Shown: in pieces, positions 46,900-55,167 of the stretch
Layout: each line of letters starts with the position of its first letter
Position numbering within the stretch: the stretch's first letter is position 1
Source: Phocaeicola salanitronis DSM 18170
GTDB taxonomy: Bacteria > Bacteroidota > Bacteroidia > Bacteroidales > Bacteroidaceae
Assembly (NCBI RefSeq): GCF_000190575.1
Contig: NC_015164.1
Span: forward strand, 2,294,001 to 2,358,000
Length of the DNA: 64,000 nucleotides
Direction of reading: 5' to 3'
Position numbers and translations under genes: made by a program
The notes under the pieces: model-generated
Told to the model about the DNA's origin: nothing
The model's input: only the letters and a program-made list of their open reading frames with translations
Databases searched by the model: none

Positions 46900-47817
46900 T
46901 TAATCTTTTACTTTCTCGGCTATCCTCAGTTTCGCGCTCCGCGAACGGGGGTTCCTGCCGATTTCCTCTTCACCGGGCACAATGGGCTTCCCGACCGTAC
47001 GCAAGGGAGAACGGAAATTACCGTAAAAGTCTTGCTCGGCTTTCCCTTCGACATTACCGGCTTTCATCATATTCTTCACCATCCGGTCTTCCAGCGAATG
47101 ATACGTAATCACCGCCAGCCTTCCTCCGGGCTTCAGCACATCCACGGCTGCCTCCAGCATTTCTTTCAAAGCATCCATCTCGTGGTTCACCTCAATTCGG
47201 AGTGCCTGGAATATCTTGGCAAGCTCTTTCTTTTCGCGTTCTTTCGGGCAATAAGGCTTGACGATGCCTATCAAATCGCCCGTAAGGGCAACCGGCTTTT
47301 GCGCCCTTGCCTTTACCAAATCGGAAGCAAGGCGCCGGCTGTTCTTCATCTCGCCATATAAATAAAAGATATCCGCCAGCCGGCTTTCATCGTATGTATT
47401 CACCACATCCGCGGCGGTCAGCTTGGCACGCTTGTTCATCCGCATATCCAAGGGAGCGTCAAAACGGAACGAAAACCCGCGGCTTGCATCATCCAGATGA
47501 TGCGAAGACACGCCCAAGTCAGCCAAGATGGCATCTGCTTGCTCTACGCCATAGTAGCGCAGGAAATTACGGAGATAGCGGAAATTGCTCCGGACGAAAG
47601 TGAAACGTGTATCAGCAGGAGCGTTCCGCTCGGCGTCTTCATCCTGGTCGAAGCCGAACAGGCGGCTTCCTTTATCCATGCGGCGCAAGATTTCGCGCGA
47701 GTGCCCACCGCCTCCCAAAGTGACATCTACATAAATGCCGTTTTCATGCAGATTCATGCCGTCCACGCTTTCATGCAGCAGCACAGGGATATGATAAGTT
47801 TTCGTAACCTCGTCCAT
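46900..47817 (-). CDS. rsmH: 16S rRNA m4C1402 methyltransferase RsmH
   Basis: 305 residues. N4-methylates C1402 of 16S rRNA. HIPVLLHESVDGM and VDVTLGGGGHSREILRRM (SAM loop) are diagnostic, with AILADLGVSSHHLDD further on. The ATG at 47817 (MDEVTKTYHIPVLL) is chosen, since homology begins there and longer starts run into non-coding sequence. First gene of the dcw cluster; no mraZ precedes it. Confidence 0.95.
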   Translation of the reverse strand: MDEVTKTYHIPVLLHESVDGMNLHENGIYVDVTLGGGGHSREILRRMDKGSRLFGFDQDEDAERNAPADTRFTFVRSNFRYLRNFLRYYGVEQADAILADLGVSSHHLDDASRGFSFRFDAPLDMRMNKRAKLTAADVVNTYDESRLADIFYLYGEMKNSRRLASDLVKARAQKPVALTGDLIGIVKPYCPKEREKKELAKIFQALRIEVNHEMDALKEMLEAAVDVLKPGGRLAVITYHSLEDRMVKNMMKAGNVEGKAEQDFYGNFRSPLRTVGKPIVPGEEEIGRNPRSRSAKLRIAEKVKD

Positions 47818-48130
47818 GATTGTATTGCTCGTTTTTTCAATCGTTTTCACCTTATTATTTCTATGAGGGTGTAAAATTACACATTTCATGGCAAAAAGGA
47901 TGCAAGGTTTGAAGAAAATATTTGAAGAAGTTATCAACAGGGGCAGAACAGATTTGTAAAAAGGGCCTTAACGGGCGAAAGTGTGCACACCGTTAGGTAA
48001 TTATGTGCAATTTCAGTGCAGTTTTATTCACGTTCTCCGTTTTTTTCATACTTCTTGCTCATTTTCCTGCCTTTGAGTGAGCAACTTTCCAAAAGAAAAA
48101 TTACATTTGCACAGAAATCTATTAAAGGCA
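47818..48130. other. Divergent rsmH / glsA-like intergenic region
   Basis: 313 bp between divergent genes. No mraZ or other ORF is supported. A plus-strand -7 motif TACATTTG is at 48102-48109. On the minus side only a near match TAATTTTA (about 47878-47871) could serve rsmH. No repeats of the window's hairpin type were seen. Confidence 0.55.
48102..48109 (+). promoter_or_regulatory. Bacteroidota -7 element for the gls-like operon
   Basis: TACATTTG matches TAnnTTTG and ends 21 bp before the ATG at 48131. This supports that start over the in-frame ATG at 48077, which lies upstream of the motif. Confidence 0.55.
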
Positions 48131-48949
48131 ATGGCAGATAATTCAATTTTTTTAATAGACATTGATAAAATCTTGAAGGAAAAAGCCGGAAAGAAAGCGA
48201 AGTATGTCCCGCGTTTTTTAGTGTCATACCTGAAGCGTATCGTCCATCAGGATGAAATAAACGCGTTCCTGACGGAAGTGAAGGACAAGACAGGAGTTGA
48301 CTTTCTGGCCGCTTGCATGGACTTTCTGGATGTAAAGCTGGAAGTGGAGGGATTGGAAAACCTGCCGGAAGAAGGCTTGTGCACGTTTGTCTCCAATCAC
48401 CCCCTGGGAGGACAAGACGGAGTGGCATTGGGCTATGTACTGGGGAAACATTACGACGGACGCATCAAGTACCTGGTAAACGACCTCTTGATGAACCTTC
48501 ACGGGCTGGCGCCGTTATGCATCCCGATAAACAAGACCGGGTCGCAATCACGCGATTTCCCGCGCATGGTAGAAGCAGGGTTCCGCTCGGACAGCCATAT
48601 CATCATGTTCCCCGCCGGCATCTGTTCCCGCCGGAGGAACGGAGTGATTCAGGACTTGGACTGGAAGAAAACATTTGTAACTAAAAGCGTAGAAACCCGG
48701 CGCGATGTGGTGCCGGTCCACTTCGAAGGAAGAAACTCGGACTTCTTCTATAACCTGGCAAACATCTGCAAGTTTTTCGGCATACGCTTCAATATCGCCA
48801 TGCTTTACCTGGCGGATGAAATGTTTAAGAACCGCCACAAGACATTCCGTGTGGCGATAGGAAAACCGATTCCCTGGCAGACCTTCAACAAGTCGAAAAC
48901 ACCAACCGAATGGGCGGCATACGTAAGGGATTTGGTATATAAATTGTAA
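48131..48949 (+). CDS. glsA: PlsC-like O-acyltransferase, probable glycine lipid synthesis GlsA
   Basis: 272 residues. Lysophospholipid-acyltransferase fold: FVSNHPLGGQDGVALGY (about 95-110) holds the His/Asp pair, here spaced HX5D rather than the HX4D of PlsC, and FPAGICSRR is the acceptor-binding block. Next to the GNAT gene this matches the two-gene arrangement described for Bacteroides thetaiotaomicron, where GlsB makes monoacylglycine and GlsA adds the second acyl chain. Glycine-lipid function is inferred from family and neighbourhood. The start at 48131 follows the -7 motif. Confidence 0.82.
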   Translation: MADNSIFLIDIDKILKEKAGKKAKYVPRFLVSYLKRIVHQDEINAFLTEVKDKTGVDFLAACMDFLDVKLEVEGLENLPEEGLCTFVSNHPLGGQDGVALGYVLGKHYDGRIKYLVNDLLMNLHGLAPLCIPINKTGSQSRDFPRMVEAGFRSDSHIIMFPAGICSRRRNGVIQDLDWKKTFVTKSVETRRDVVPVHFEGRNSDFFYNLANICKFFGIRFNIAMLYLADEMFKNRHKTFRVAIGKPIPWQTFNKSKTPTEWAAYVRDLVYKL

Positions 48950-48969
48950 TTATTTCACGAAAAACATAT

Positions 48970-49965
48970 ATGAAAGAGATTATTGCACCGGTTGACCGGG
49001 AATTGCTGAAGTCGGAACTGACACCTGAAAAGCGGTTGAGGTCAACGAACAAGAGTAACAACGAGATTTACATCGTAAATTGGAAGAACGCGCCGAATAC
49101 GCTGCAGGAAATCGGGCGTTTGCGTGAAATTGCGTTCCGTGCGGCAGGAGGAGGTACGGGAGAGCCCGTTGATTTGGACGAGTATGACTTGATGGAAAAC
49201 CCTTACCAGCAACTGATTGTGTGGAACCCCGAAGCCGAAGAGATTTTGGGAGGATACCGCTATCTGCTGGGCAATGAAGTGGAGTTTGACAAGGAAGGGA
49301 ATCCGGTGCTGGCAACCGCCCACATGTTCAATTTTTCCGAGAAGTTCCTGAAGGAATACCTTCCCACAACGATTGAATTGGGACGCTCGTTCGTAACCCT
49401 CGAATACCAGTCGACCCGTGCCGGGTCGAAAGGACTGTTCGCCCTCGACAACTTATGGGACGGGCTGGGTGCGCTGACCGTCATCAAGCCAAACGTAAAA
49501 TACCTCTTCGGGAAAATGACAATGTATCCCAGCTACAACCGTTTCGGACGCGACATGATTCTGTATTTCCTGAAAAAACATTTCTCGGACAAGGAGAACC
49601 TGATTACGCCGATGGAACCGTTGAAGATAGATACAGACGAGGCGGTATTGAAGGAAATCTTCTGCTACGATACGTTTAAGGAGGATTACCGGGTGCTGAA
49701 CCGCGAAGTGCGCAAACTGGGCTACAACATCCCTCCATTGGTAAACGCCTACATGAGCCTTTCGCCTACGATGCGCATGTTCGGCACCGCCATTAATGAC
49801 GGCTTTGGCATGGTGGAAGAAACCGGCATCCTGATTGCGGTCAATGAAATACTGGAAGAGAAACGTGTGCGCCACATCGAATCGTACCTGCGCGAACACC
49901 CCGAAGCCCTGCAACTGACCTCAGGAGCCAACCCGGTTGTATCCAAAGATACAGAAAAAGCCTGA
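48970..49965 (+). CDS. glsB: GNAT N-acyltransferase, probable glycine lipid synthesis GlsB
   Basis: 331 residues, of the OlsB/hemolysin-like acyl-ACP-dependent N-acyltransferase group. RLREIAFRAAGGGTGEPVDL, LIVWNPEAEEILGGYRYLLG and IELGRSFVTLEYQSTRAGSK are characteristic blocks. In Bacteroides the homologue acylates glycine to start glycine-lipid and flavolipin synthesis; ornithine is an alternative acceptor in other phyla. 20 bp after glsA and ahead of a terminator, so the two form an operon. Confidence 0.85.
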   Translation: MKEIIAPVDRELLKSELTPEKRLRSTNKSNNEIYIVNWKNAPNTLQEIGRLREIAFRAAGGGTGEPVDLDEYDLMENPYQQLIVWNPEAEEILGGYRYLLGNEVEFDKEGNPVLATAHMFNFSEKFLKEYLPTTIELGRSFVTLEYQSTRAGSKGLFALDNLWDGLGALTVIKPNVKYLFGKMTMYPSYNRFGRDMILYFLKKHFSDKENLITPMEPLKIDTDEAVLKEIFCYDTFKEDYRVLNREVRKLGYNIPPLVNAYMSLSPTMRMFGTAINDGFGMVEETGILIAVNEILEEKRVRHIESYLREHPEALQLTSGANPVVSKDTEKA

Positions 49966-49993
49966 CGTAGGCCGAAAGCAAGAAAAACATACC

Positions 49994-50023
49994 GAACCAT
50001 CGCCCGCAAGCGGTGGTTCTTTC
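49994..50023 (+). terminator. Terminator after the gls-like operon
   Basis: Stem gaaccatcgc (49994-50003) with gcggtggttc (50010-50019), one wobble pair, 6-nt loop, then ttt. It lies 28 bp past the glsB stop and before the convergent vanZ-like gene. Confidence 0.7.
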
Positions 50024-50087
50024 ATATTCAGGAGCGGCAATGCAAGTATATGCATGCACGGATGCACCTACATGGAAATGCCCACGA

Positions 50088-50462
50088 TTATATATGCCTT
50101 TTCAAGAAAGGACGGATGACATAATAAGCGAACGCGCTTCCCAGCAGAACACCGGTGCAATTAGCGGCAAAATCAAGCCAATCCCCGCTCCGGTCCGAGG
50201 TACATGTAGCCTGAAGTATCTCGACAATACCGCTCATCAACACCGGGAACACGATGCCAAGAAGCGAGATATCCCTCCAACGGATGTCCGGATGCCGGCG
50301 CAGGTATTCGAACCAAAGCACCAGCGTCAACCCTCCATACATGCAAAGATGAACCAGCTTATCCATGTTCGGAATCTCGTCCATACCGGTTTCAGGCGGG
50401 GTGAAAAAAGACAAATAGCAAATAACGGCTACAACCAGAATTGATAACGGATAATGTTTCAT
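50088..50462 (-). CDS. VanZ-like family membrane protein
   Basis: 124 residues, four membrane helices (about 5-22, 38-53, 65-85, 95-115). NMDKLVHLCMYGGLTLVLWFE, then EILQATCTSDRSGDWLDFAANCTGVLLG, match the VanZ-like fold (conserved His, then DxxDxxxNxxG-type motif). The family is named for a teicoplanin-resistance protein but most members have no known role. The ATG at 50462 removes a non-homologous 16-residue extension. Divergent from the NSS transporter. Confidence 0.85.
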   Translation of the reverse strand: MKHYPLSILVVAVICYLSFFTPPETGMDEIPNMDKLVHLCMYGGLTLVLWFEYLRRHPDIRWRDISLLGIVFPVLMSGIVEILQATCTSDRSGDWLDFAANCTGVLLGSAFAYYVIRPFLKRHI

Positions 50463-50505
50463 ATTTAATTTGTTCAATTTCGAAGCGAAAATACAAACTT
50501 TTTTG

Positions 50506-50513
50506 TACATTTG
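50506..50513 (+). promoter_or_regulatory. Bacteroidota -7 element for the NSS transporter
   Basis: TACATTTG matches TAnnTTTG, 42 bp before the ATG at 50556. No TTTG at standard -33 spacing. Confidence 0.5.
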
Positions 50514-50555
50514 CCGAATCTAAGTTTTAAAATGTAAACAGAAAGGATATTTTTT

Positions 50556-51923
50556 ATGCAAAATAGCGAACGCGTAAACTTCGCGAGCAAGATAGGCGCC
50601 ATTCTTGCCGCGGCCGGTTCTGCGGTAGGCCTGGGCAATGTATGGCGTTTCCCATACGAAACGGGGAACCATGGAGGAGCGGCTTTCATCCTTATTTATT
50701 TAGGGTGTGTATTTCTTTTCGGATTGCCGATTATGATAGCCGAGTTCGTTATCGGACGGCGTGCCAAAGCAAGCACCGGCGAAGCGTTCAAAGTGTTGGC
50801 TCCCCGAAGCGGATGGAAATATGTGGGCTATACGGGCGTACTTACGGGATTCCTCATCCTGGGCTATTATTCGGTGGTATCGGGATGGACGTTGGAATAC
50901 ATCTTCCAGTCGGCTACGGGCAACCTGCTCGGAAAATCCGCCAATGACTTTGTATCGATGTTCCAGGATTTCTCGAAAAGCCCGTGGAGACCGCTCATCT
51001 GGCTCTTGATATTCGTAGGGATGACTCACATCATCATCGTAAAAGGCGTGCAGAAAGGCATTGAACAAGCCTCGAAAATCATGATGCCGATGCTTTTCAT
51101 CATCATTGTCCTGCTTGCGGTATGCGCCGTGATGCTTCCCGGAGCCATGAAAGGGCTGGAATTCTTGCTTAAACCCGACTTTAGCAAAGTGACTTCGGAC
51201 GCCGTCTTAGGCGCCATGGGGCAAGCCTTCTTCTCGCTCAGCCTCGGAATGGGATGCCTTTCCACCTACGCTTCTTACTTCAGCCGCGAGACCCGGCTGG
51301 GGCATACTGCCGTAAGCGTATGCGTTATCGGCACTTGCATATCCGTATTATCGGGCTTCATTATCTTCCCCGCGGCATTCTCGGTAGGCATCCAGCCCGA
51401 TGCAGGCCCCTCACTTATTTTCATTACGATTCCGAACGTATTCCAGCAAGCATTCGGCTCGGTGCCGGTATTCGCCTGCATCAGTGCGGTGCTTTTCTAC
51501 ATCCTGCTGGCGATGGCGGCGCTCACATCCACCATTTCCCTGCACGAAGTCCCTACCGCCTTCCTGCACGAAAAATTCGGCTTTACGCGAAGCCGTGCGG
51601 CATGGATTGTAACGATAGGAAGCTTCCTGATAGGTGTGGTCTCTTCGCTGGCTTTGGGCGATTGGAGCGATGTAAAGATAGGAGGCATGAACCTGTTCGA
51701 TGCGCTCGACTTTCTGACCGCCAAAATCATGTTACCCATAACGGGCATGTTTACAGCCCTCTTCGTTTCGTGGAAGTTAGACAAGAAAATGGTCCGTGAT
51801 GAAGTGACCAACCGGGGGACGCTTAAAGCCTCTTACTATCCGGCACTCATCTTCATCCTGCGCTACATCACTCCTATCGGCATTTTGTTCATCTTCATTA
51901 ACGAACTGGGCTGGTTAGGCTGA
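50556..51923 (+). CDS. Neurotransmitter:sodium symporter family transporter
   Basis: 455 residues, about 11-12 membrane helices. Sodium-coupled importer of LeuT type. GSAVGLGNVWRFPYETGNHGG in helix 1 is the diagnostic sodium and substrate site; SLGMGCLSTYASYF in helix 6 and the helix-8 region LAMAALTSTISLHEVPTAF are also typical. The substrate is probably an amino acid such as Trp or Tyr, but it cannot be assigned. Downstream HhH protein starts after 5 bp. Confidence 0.92.
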   Translation: MQNSERVNFASKIGAILAAAGSAVGLGNVWRFPYETGNHGGAAFILIYLGCVFLFGLPIMIAEFVIGRRAKASTGEAFKVLAPRSGWKYVGYTGVLTGFLILGYYSVVSGWTLEYIFQSATGNLLGKSANDFVSMFQDFSKSPWRPLIWLLIFVGMTHIIIVKGVQKGIEQASKIMMPMLFIIIVLLAVCAVMLPGAMKGLEFLLKPDFSKVTSDAVLGAMGQAFFSLSLGMGCLSTYASYFSRETRLGHTAVSVCVIGTCISVLSGFIIFPAAFSVGIQPDAGPSLIFITIPNVFQQAFGSVPVFACISAVLFYILLAMAALTSTISLHEVPTAFLHEKFGFTRSRAAWIVTIGSFLIGVVSSLALGDWSDVKIGGMNLFDALDFLTAKIMLPITGMFTALFVSWKLDKKMVRDEVTNRGTLKASYYPALIFILRYITPIGILFIFINELGWLG

Positions 51924-51928
51924 ACGGG

Positions 51929-52837
51929 ATGTGGAAAGACTTTTTTTACTTCACGAAATCGGAACGCCGGGCTATCATCGTCCTGCTGCTCTTGTTGGCA
52001 TTCCTATCAGGCGGAAGCATTTGGTTCCGCTTGAAAAGGCAAGACATGCTCCCGCTTCCGCTTTCTGAAAGCGGACGGATAGATTCGTTTATTGCCGGGT
52101 TAGAAGAACGGAAACGAAGTTCATCCAGGCCCTTCCCTGCCTATAAAGAGCCTCCTGTACAGGTCCGGCTCCGCCCGTTCGACCCTAATACCGCCGATTC
52201 AAGCACCTTGCGCACCTTAGGGCTTTCGGCTTTCATCGCACGGAATGTGGAAAAATACCGCGAAAAAGGAGGCGTGTTCCATACCCCCGAAGACTTTTCC
52301 CGCATGTACGGACTCAGCCCGTCACAATATGAAACCCTGAAGCCATACATCACTATCGGGAAACGTTTTCTCATTCCGGAACGGGACACGGTGCGGCACA
52401 TTGCTTTTGCCCGTGACACCTTGCCTTATGTCCCCAAATACCCGGAAGGTACCGTAATCGACCTGAACCAAGCCGATACGGCTTCACTAAAGCGTATTCC
52501 CGGCATCGGAAGCGGATTGGCACGTATGATTGTCGCATACCGGAACCGCTTGGGCGGCTTTTATTCGGTTTCCCAACTGCAAGAAATCCCGCATCTCGAC
52601 GCGGGAATCAACACGTGGTTCAAAGTAGGGGATGCAGAACTCCGCAAGCTGAAAGTAAACCGTGCAAGCCTGGACCGCCTGCGCTCACACCCGTACATGG
52701 ATTTCTATAAAGCCAAGGCAATCATAGAATACCGCCGGAAGAGAGGAAAACTAAAAAGCCTCTCCCAGATATCCCTGTTCGAGGCTTTTTCGGAAGAAGA
52801 TATAAAACGTCTGTCTCCTTATCTTTCGTTTGAGTAA
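51929..52837 (+). CDS. Helix-hairpin-helix protein (ComEA-like), membrane anchored
   Basis: 302 residues. One N-terminal membrane helix (about 14-33). Three tandem helix-hairpin-helix units follow: about 68-125 (FDPNTADSSTLRTLGLS), 167-220 (VIDLNQADTASLKRIPGIGSG) and 230-300 (LKVNRASLDRLRSHPYMDF). Middle unit matches the ComEA consensus best. ComEA proteins bind double-stranded DNA in competence; in Bacteroidota these multi-HhH proteins have no proven role. Co-transcribed with the NSS gene. Confidence 0.85.
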   Translation: MWKDFFYFTKSERRAIIVLLLLLAFLSGGSIWFRLKRQDMLPLPLSESGRIDSFIAGLEERKRSSSRPFPAYKEPPVQVRLRPFDPNTADSSTLRTLGLSAFIARNVEKYREKGGVFHTPEDFSRMYGLSPSQYETLKPYITIGKRFLIPERDTVRHIAFARDTLPYVPKYPEGTVIDLNQADTASLKRIPGIGSGLARMIVAYRNRLGGFYSVSQLQEIPHLDAGINTWFKVGDAELRKLKVNRASLDRLRSHPYMDFYKAKAIIEYRRKRGKLKSLSQISLFEAFSEEDIKRLSPYLSFE

Positions 52838-52850
52838 TCCAATGCTTAAA

Positions 52851-52978
52851 CACAGAGACACAGAGGCACAGAGAAAATAAACAGAGAGTGGGAAAAGCTC
52901 ACAGAGCCAGTTCTTTTCTCCGCGAACTTTGCCTTCTCCCCAAAATAAGACTCTATGCCCCGTACCTCTGTGTCCAAT
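52851..52978. repeat. CACAGAGG-type inverted repeat between convergent genes
   Basis: cacagag(a/g)(c)acagaggc units at 52851-52873, and the inverse gtacctctgtgtcc at 52962-52975, flank a gap of about 90 bp. Lies between the convergent HhH and phosphatase genes. The same word occurs at 62772-62848 and 63882-63959. Confidence 0.7.
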
Positions 52979-52986
52979 TTCTTTTT

Positions 52987-54396
52987 TTATTCTGCTACAT
53001 ACCCTGCCGCTTCGGCGATGCGTGCAGGAATCTCGATATTATCCATGCGCCCTTGGAAAAGGTCGGCTCCGGCCCCGATGGCGAAAACCGGAACATAACC
53101 AGCCGAATGGCCTCCGCTCACCCAACCTATCAGGGCAATCTCATTAAGCACGCGCACGGCTTCTGCCGCCAAAGGCTCGTCCTGCGCATATTCACTCTTC
53201 TCCATTTCCACGCTTTCTCCCGTAAACGTACGGTCGAATACGTCACGCAATCTTTTTTCTTGCGCCTCGGTCAATTTCACCTCATTCCAAAATCCGAAAT
53301 TAGCCTTCAAAGCCTCCTCTACCTGTTCCCAAGCCACACGATTCCCGGTCTGCCGACGCAAACCGTTCAGAATAGAAGTGAATCCGGTTTCGCTTACCCG
53401 CTGGTATTGCAGAGCCTGCAGGTTAAGCGCATATTCGCCCGTACCCAATACCAGACCTCCTGTCTCATGGTCGGCACTGATGACGATAAGGGTTTCATCG
53501 GGGTGCTCTTCATAGAACTGAAGTGCCTGACGGACAGACTCGTTCAAATCCATTACCTCACGGAAAGCAGTAGCGGCATCGTTGCTATGGCATGCCCAGT
53601 CGATTTTCCCTCCTTCTACCATCAAGAAAAATCCCTTGCTCAAATCCTTTGAAAGGAAACGGATAGCCGCACCGGTAATATCGCTCAAAGCAAGATCCCC
53701 TTCCTTACGGTCGATGGCATACGGAATGGCATCACGATGTACCTTCGACGCCTCTTCGGTCTGGAAGAGAATCAGCTTGTCTGCCTTATCGCTCTTCGAC
53801 ACGAAATCATCGTATCCACGCGCAAGGGTATAACCATTCTTTTGAGCCAACGAATAAAGGCTTTCCGATTTCCCCTGGTTATCCGGGTCAAGGAAATCAG
53901 AACCGGCATAAAAATCAAAACCGGCGAGGAACAAATCTTTTCCTATCTGATAATAGTTTTTCCGGCTGGGGTTATGGGCATAAAAAGCGGCAGGAGTGGC
54001 ATGGTCTACGCTTACACTTGTAGCGACCCCCACACGGAATCCCTTTTCTTTTGCCCGCATCGCAATGCTTGCAACAGGTGTCTGCTGGTCTTTCTCCATA
54101 CCGATAACCCCATTCATGGTTTTCTTGCCCGTAGCGAGAGCCGTACCTCCGGCGGCAGAGTCGGTCACTCCATTCGTCGCCGAATAAGTAGAACTTGTAG
54201 TTGCATACGGAAACTCTGTAAAATCAAGCGGAGCAATCGCTATTTTACCATCCAACTCACCCAAATAAAGTTCGGTTCCCTGTACCTGATTGACTCCCAT
54301 ACCGTCACCGATAAAGAAGAATACATATTTTGCCTGCTGGGCATGAACAAACGAAGCAAGCAAAAGACAAAACAAGAAGAATGAAATCTTTTTCAT
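52987..54396 (-). CDS. Secreted alkaline phosphatase
   Basis: 469 residues. Signal peptide MKKISFFLFCLLLASFVHA, then Gln20 as probable mature N-terminus. VFFFIGDGMGVNQVQG supplies Asp31 (metal), and GVTDSAAGGTALATGKKT holds the likely phosphorylated Ser80. VEGGKIDWACHSND and ISADHETGGLVLG give further zinc/magnesium ligands. Releases phosphate from phosphomonoesters in the periplasm. The ATG at 54396 is chosen because the signal peptide starts there. It has its own -7 motif; no pho box was sought beyond this. Confidence 0.93.
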   Translation of the reverse strand: MKKISFFLFCLLLASFVHAQQAKYVFFFIGDGMGVNQVQGTELYLGELDGKIAIAPLDFTEFPYATTSSTYSATNGVTDSAAGGTALATGKKTMNGVIGMEKDQQTPVASIAMRAKEKGFRVGVATSVSVDHATPAAFYAHNPSRKNYYQIGKDLFLAGFDFYAGSDFLDPDNQGKSESLYSLAQKNGYTLARGYDDFVSKSDKADKLILFQTEEASKVHRDAIPYAIDRKEGDLALSDITGAAIRFLSKDLSKGFFLMVEGGKIDWACHSNDAATAFREVMDLNESVRQALQFYEEHPDETLIVISADHETGGLVLGTGEYALNLQALQYQRVSETGFTSILNGLRRQTGNRVAWEQVEEALKANFGFWNEVKLTEAQEKRLRDVFDRTFTGESVEMEKSEYAQDEPLAAEAVRVLNEIALIGWVSGGHSAGYVPVFAIGAGADLFQGRMDNIEIPARIAEAAGYVAE

Positions 54397-54432
54397 ATAA
54401 ATCGTTTTAGTTTGAATAAGCCTTTTACCATG

Positions 54433-54440
54433 CAAAGATA
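54433..54440 (-). promoter_or_regulatory. Bacteroidota -7 element for the alkaline phosphatase
   Basis: Minus strand TATCTTTG matches TAnnTTTG, 37 bp upstream of the ATG. -33 box not evident. Confidence 0.5.
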
Positions 54441-54555
54441 AGGAAAAAGGCAAAATGAGAAAAAATACCCATGCAAAAGAAATGCCTCAGCACAGTTTTT
54501 CCTTTTTGAGAAACAGATTAGCAACACAATTGTAGCATAAATAGAACAAAAGCTG

Positions 54556-54563
54556 TACCTTTG
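54556..54563 (+). promoter_or_regulatory. Bacteroidota -7 element for the xpt operon
   Basis: TACCTTTG matches TAnnTTTG, 35 bp upstream of the ATG. ATTG at 54529-54532 is a possible -33 box with a slightly long 23-bp spacer. A leader this short leaves no room for a purine riboswitch. Confidence 0.55.
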
Positions 54564-54597
54564 CCCCCGAAGACTTACAACTCATAAACTGGAATAT

Positions 54598-55167
54598 ATG
54601 AAAGCACTGAAAGAGCGTATTTTGCAAGACGGAAAATGTTTTGAGGGAGGAATACTCAAAGTAGACAACTTTATCAACCACCAGATGGACCCGATTCTAA
54701 TGAAGTCGATGGCGGTTGAATTTGTACGCCGGTTCGCCAGCACCGATATTAATAAGGTAATGACCATCGAAGCCAGCGGAATCGCTCCTGCCATTATGGT
54801 TGGCTATCTATTGGAACTCCCTGTGGTCTTCGCCAAGAAAAAGAAACCCAGCACCATGGAAAACATGCTGGTCACTTCTGTATATTCGTTCACGAAAGAC
54901 CGTTCATACGAAGTATGCGTGAGCAGCGACTATCTCTGCAAAGGAGACAAAGTCTTGTTTATTGACGATTTCCTGGCAAACGGAAACGCGGCAAAAGGCG
55001 TTATCGACTTGGTGAAACAAGCAGGAGCCGAACTGGTCGGAATGGGCTTTCTAATAGAAAAAGCGTTCCAGCACGGAGGTGATTATTTACGCGAGCAAGG
55101 AATACATGTCGAATCGCTGGCTATCATTGAAAGTTTGGATAATTGCGAAATCAAAATGAAAGAGTGA
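54598..55167 (+). CDS. xpt: Xanthine phosphoribosyltransferase
   Basis: 189 residues. Converts xanthine and PRPP to XMP (purine salvage). It starts [20 protein letters not shown] with [20 protein letters not shown], typical of Xpt. The PRPP loop is [16 protein letters not shown] near residue 120. Its TGA overlaps the permease ATG by one base (TGATG at 55167). Confidence 0.95.
   Translation: MKALKERILQDGKCFEGGILKVDNFINHQMDPILMKSMAVEFVRRFASTDINKVMTIEASGIAPAIMVGYLLELPVVFAKKKKPSTMENMLVTSVYSFTKDRSYEVCVSSDYLCKGDKVLFIDDFLANGNAAKGVIDLVKQAGAELVGMGFLIEKAFQHGGDYLREQGIHVESLAIIESLDNCEIKMKE

Noticed and set aside
48077..48130. Upstream ATG for the glsA-like gene
   Set aside because: It lies upstream of the -7 motif at 48102-48109, so transcripts would start after it; the ATG at 48131 fits the family start better.
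54480..54597. Purine riboswitch upstream of xpt
   Set aside because: The -7 motif at 54556-54563 leaves about 28 nt of leader, and no purine-aptamer core was recognised.
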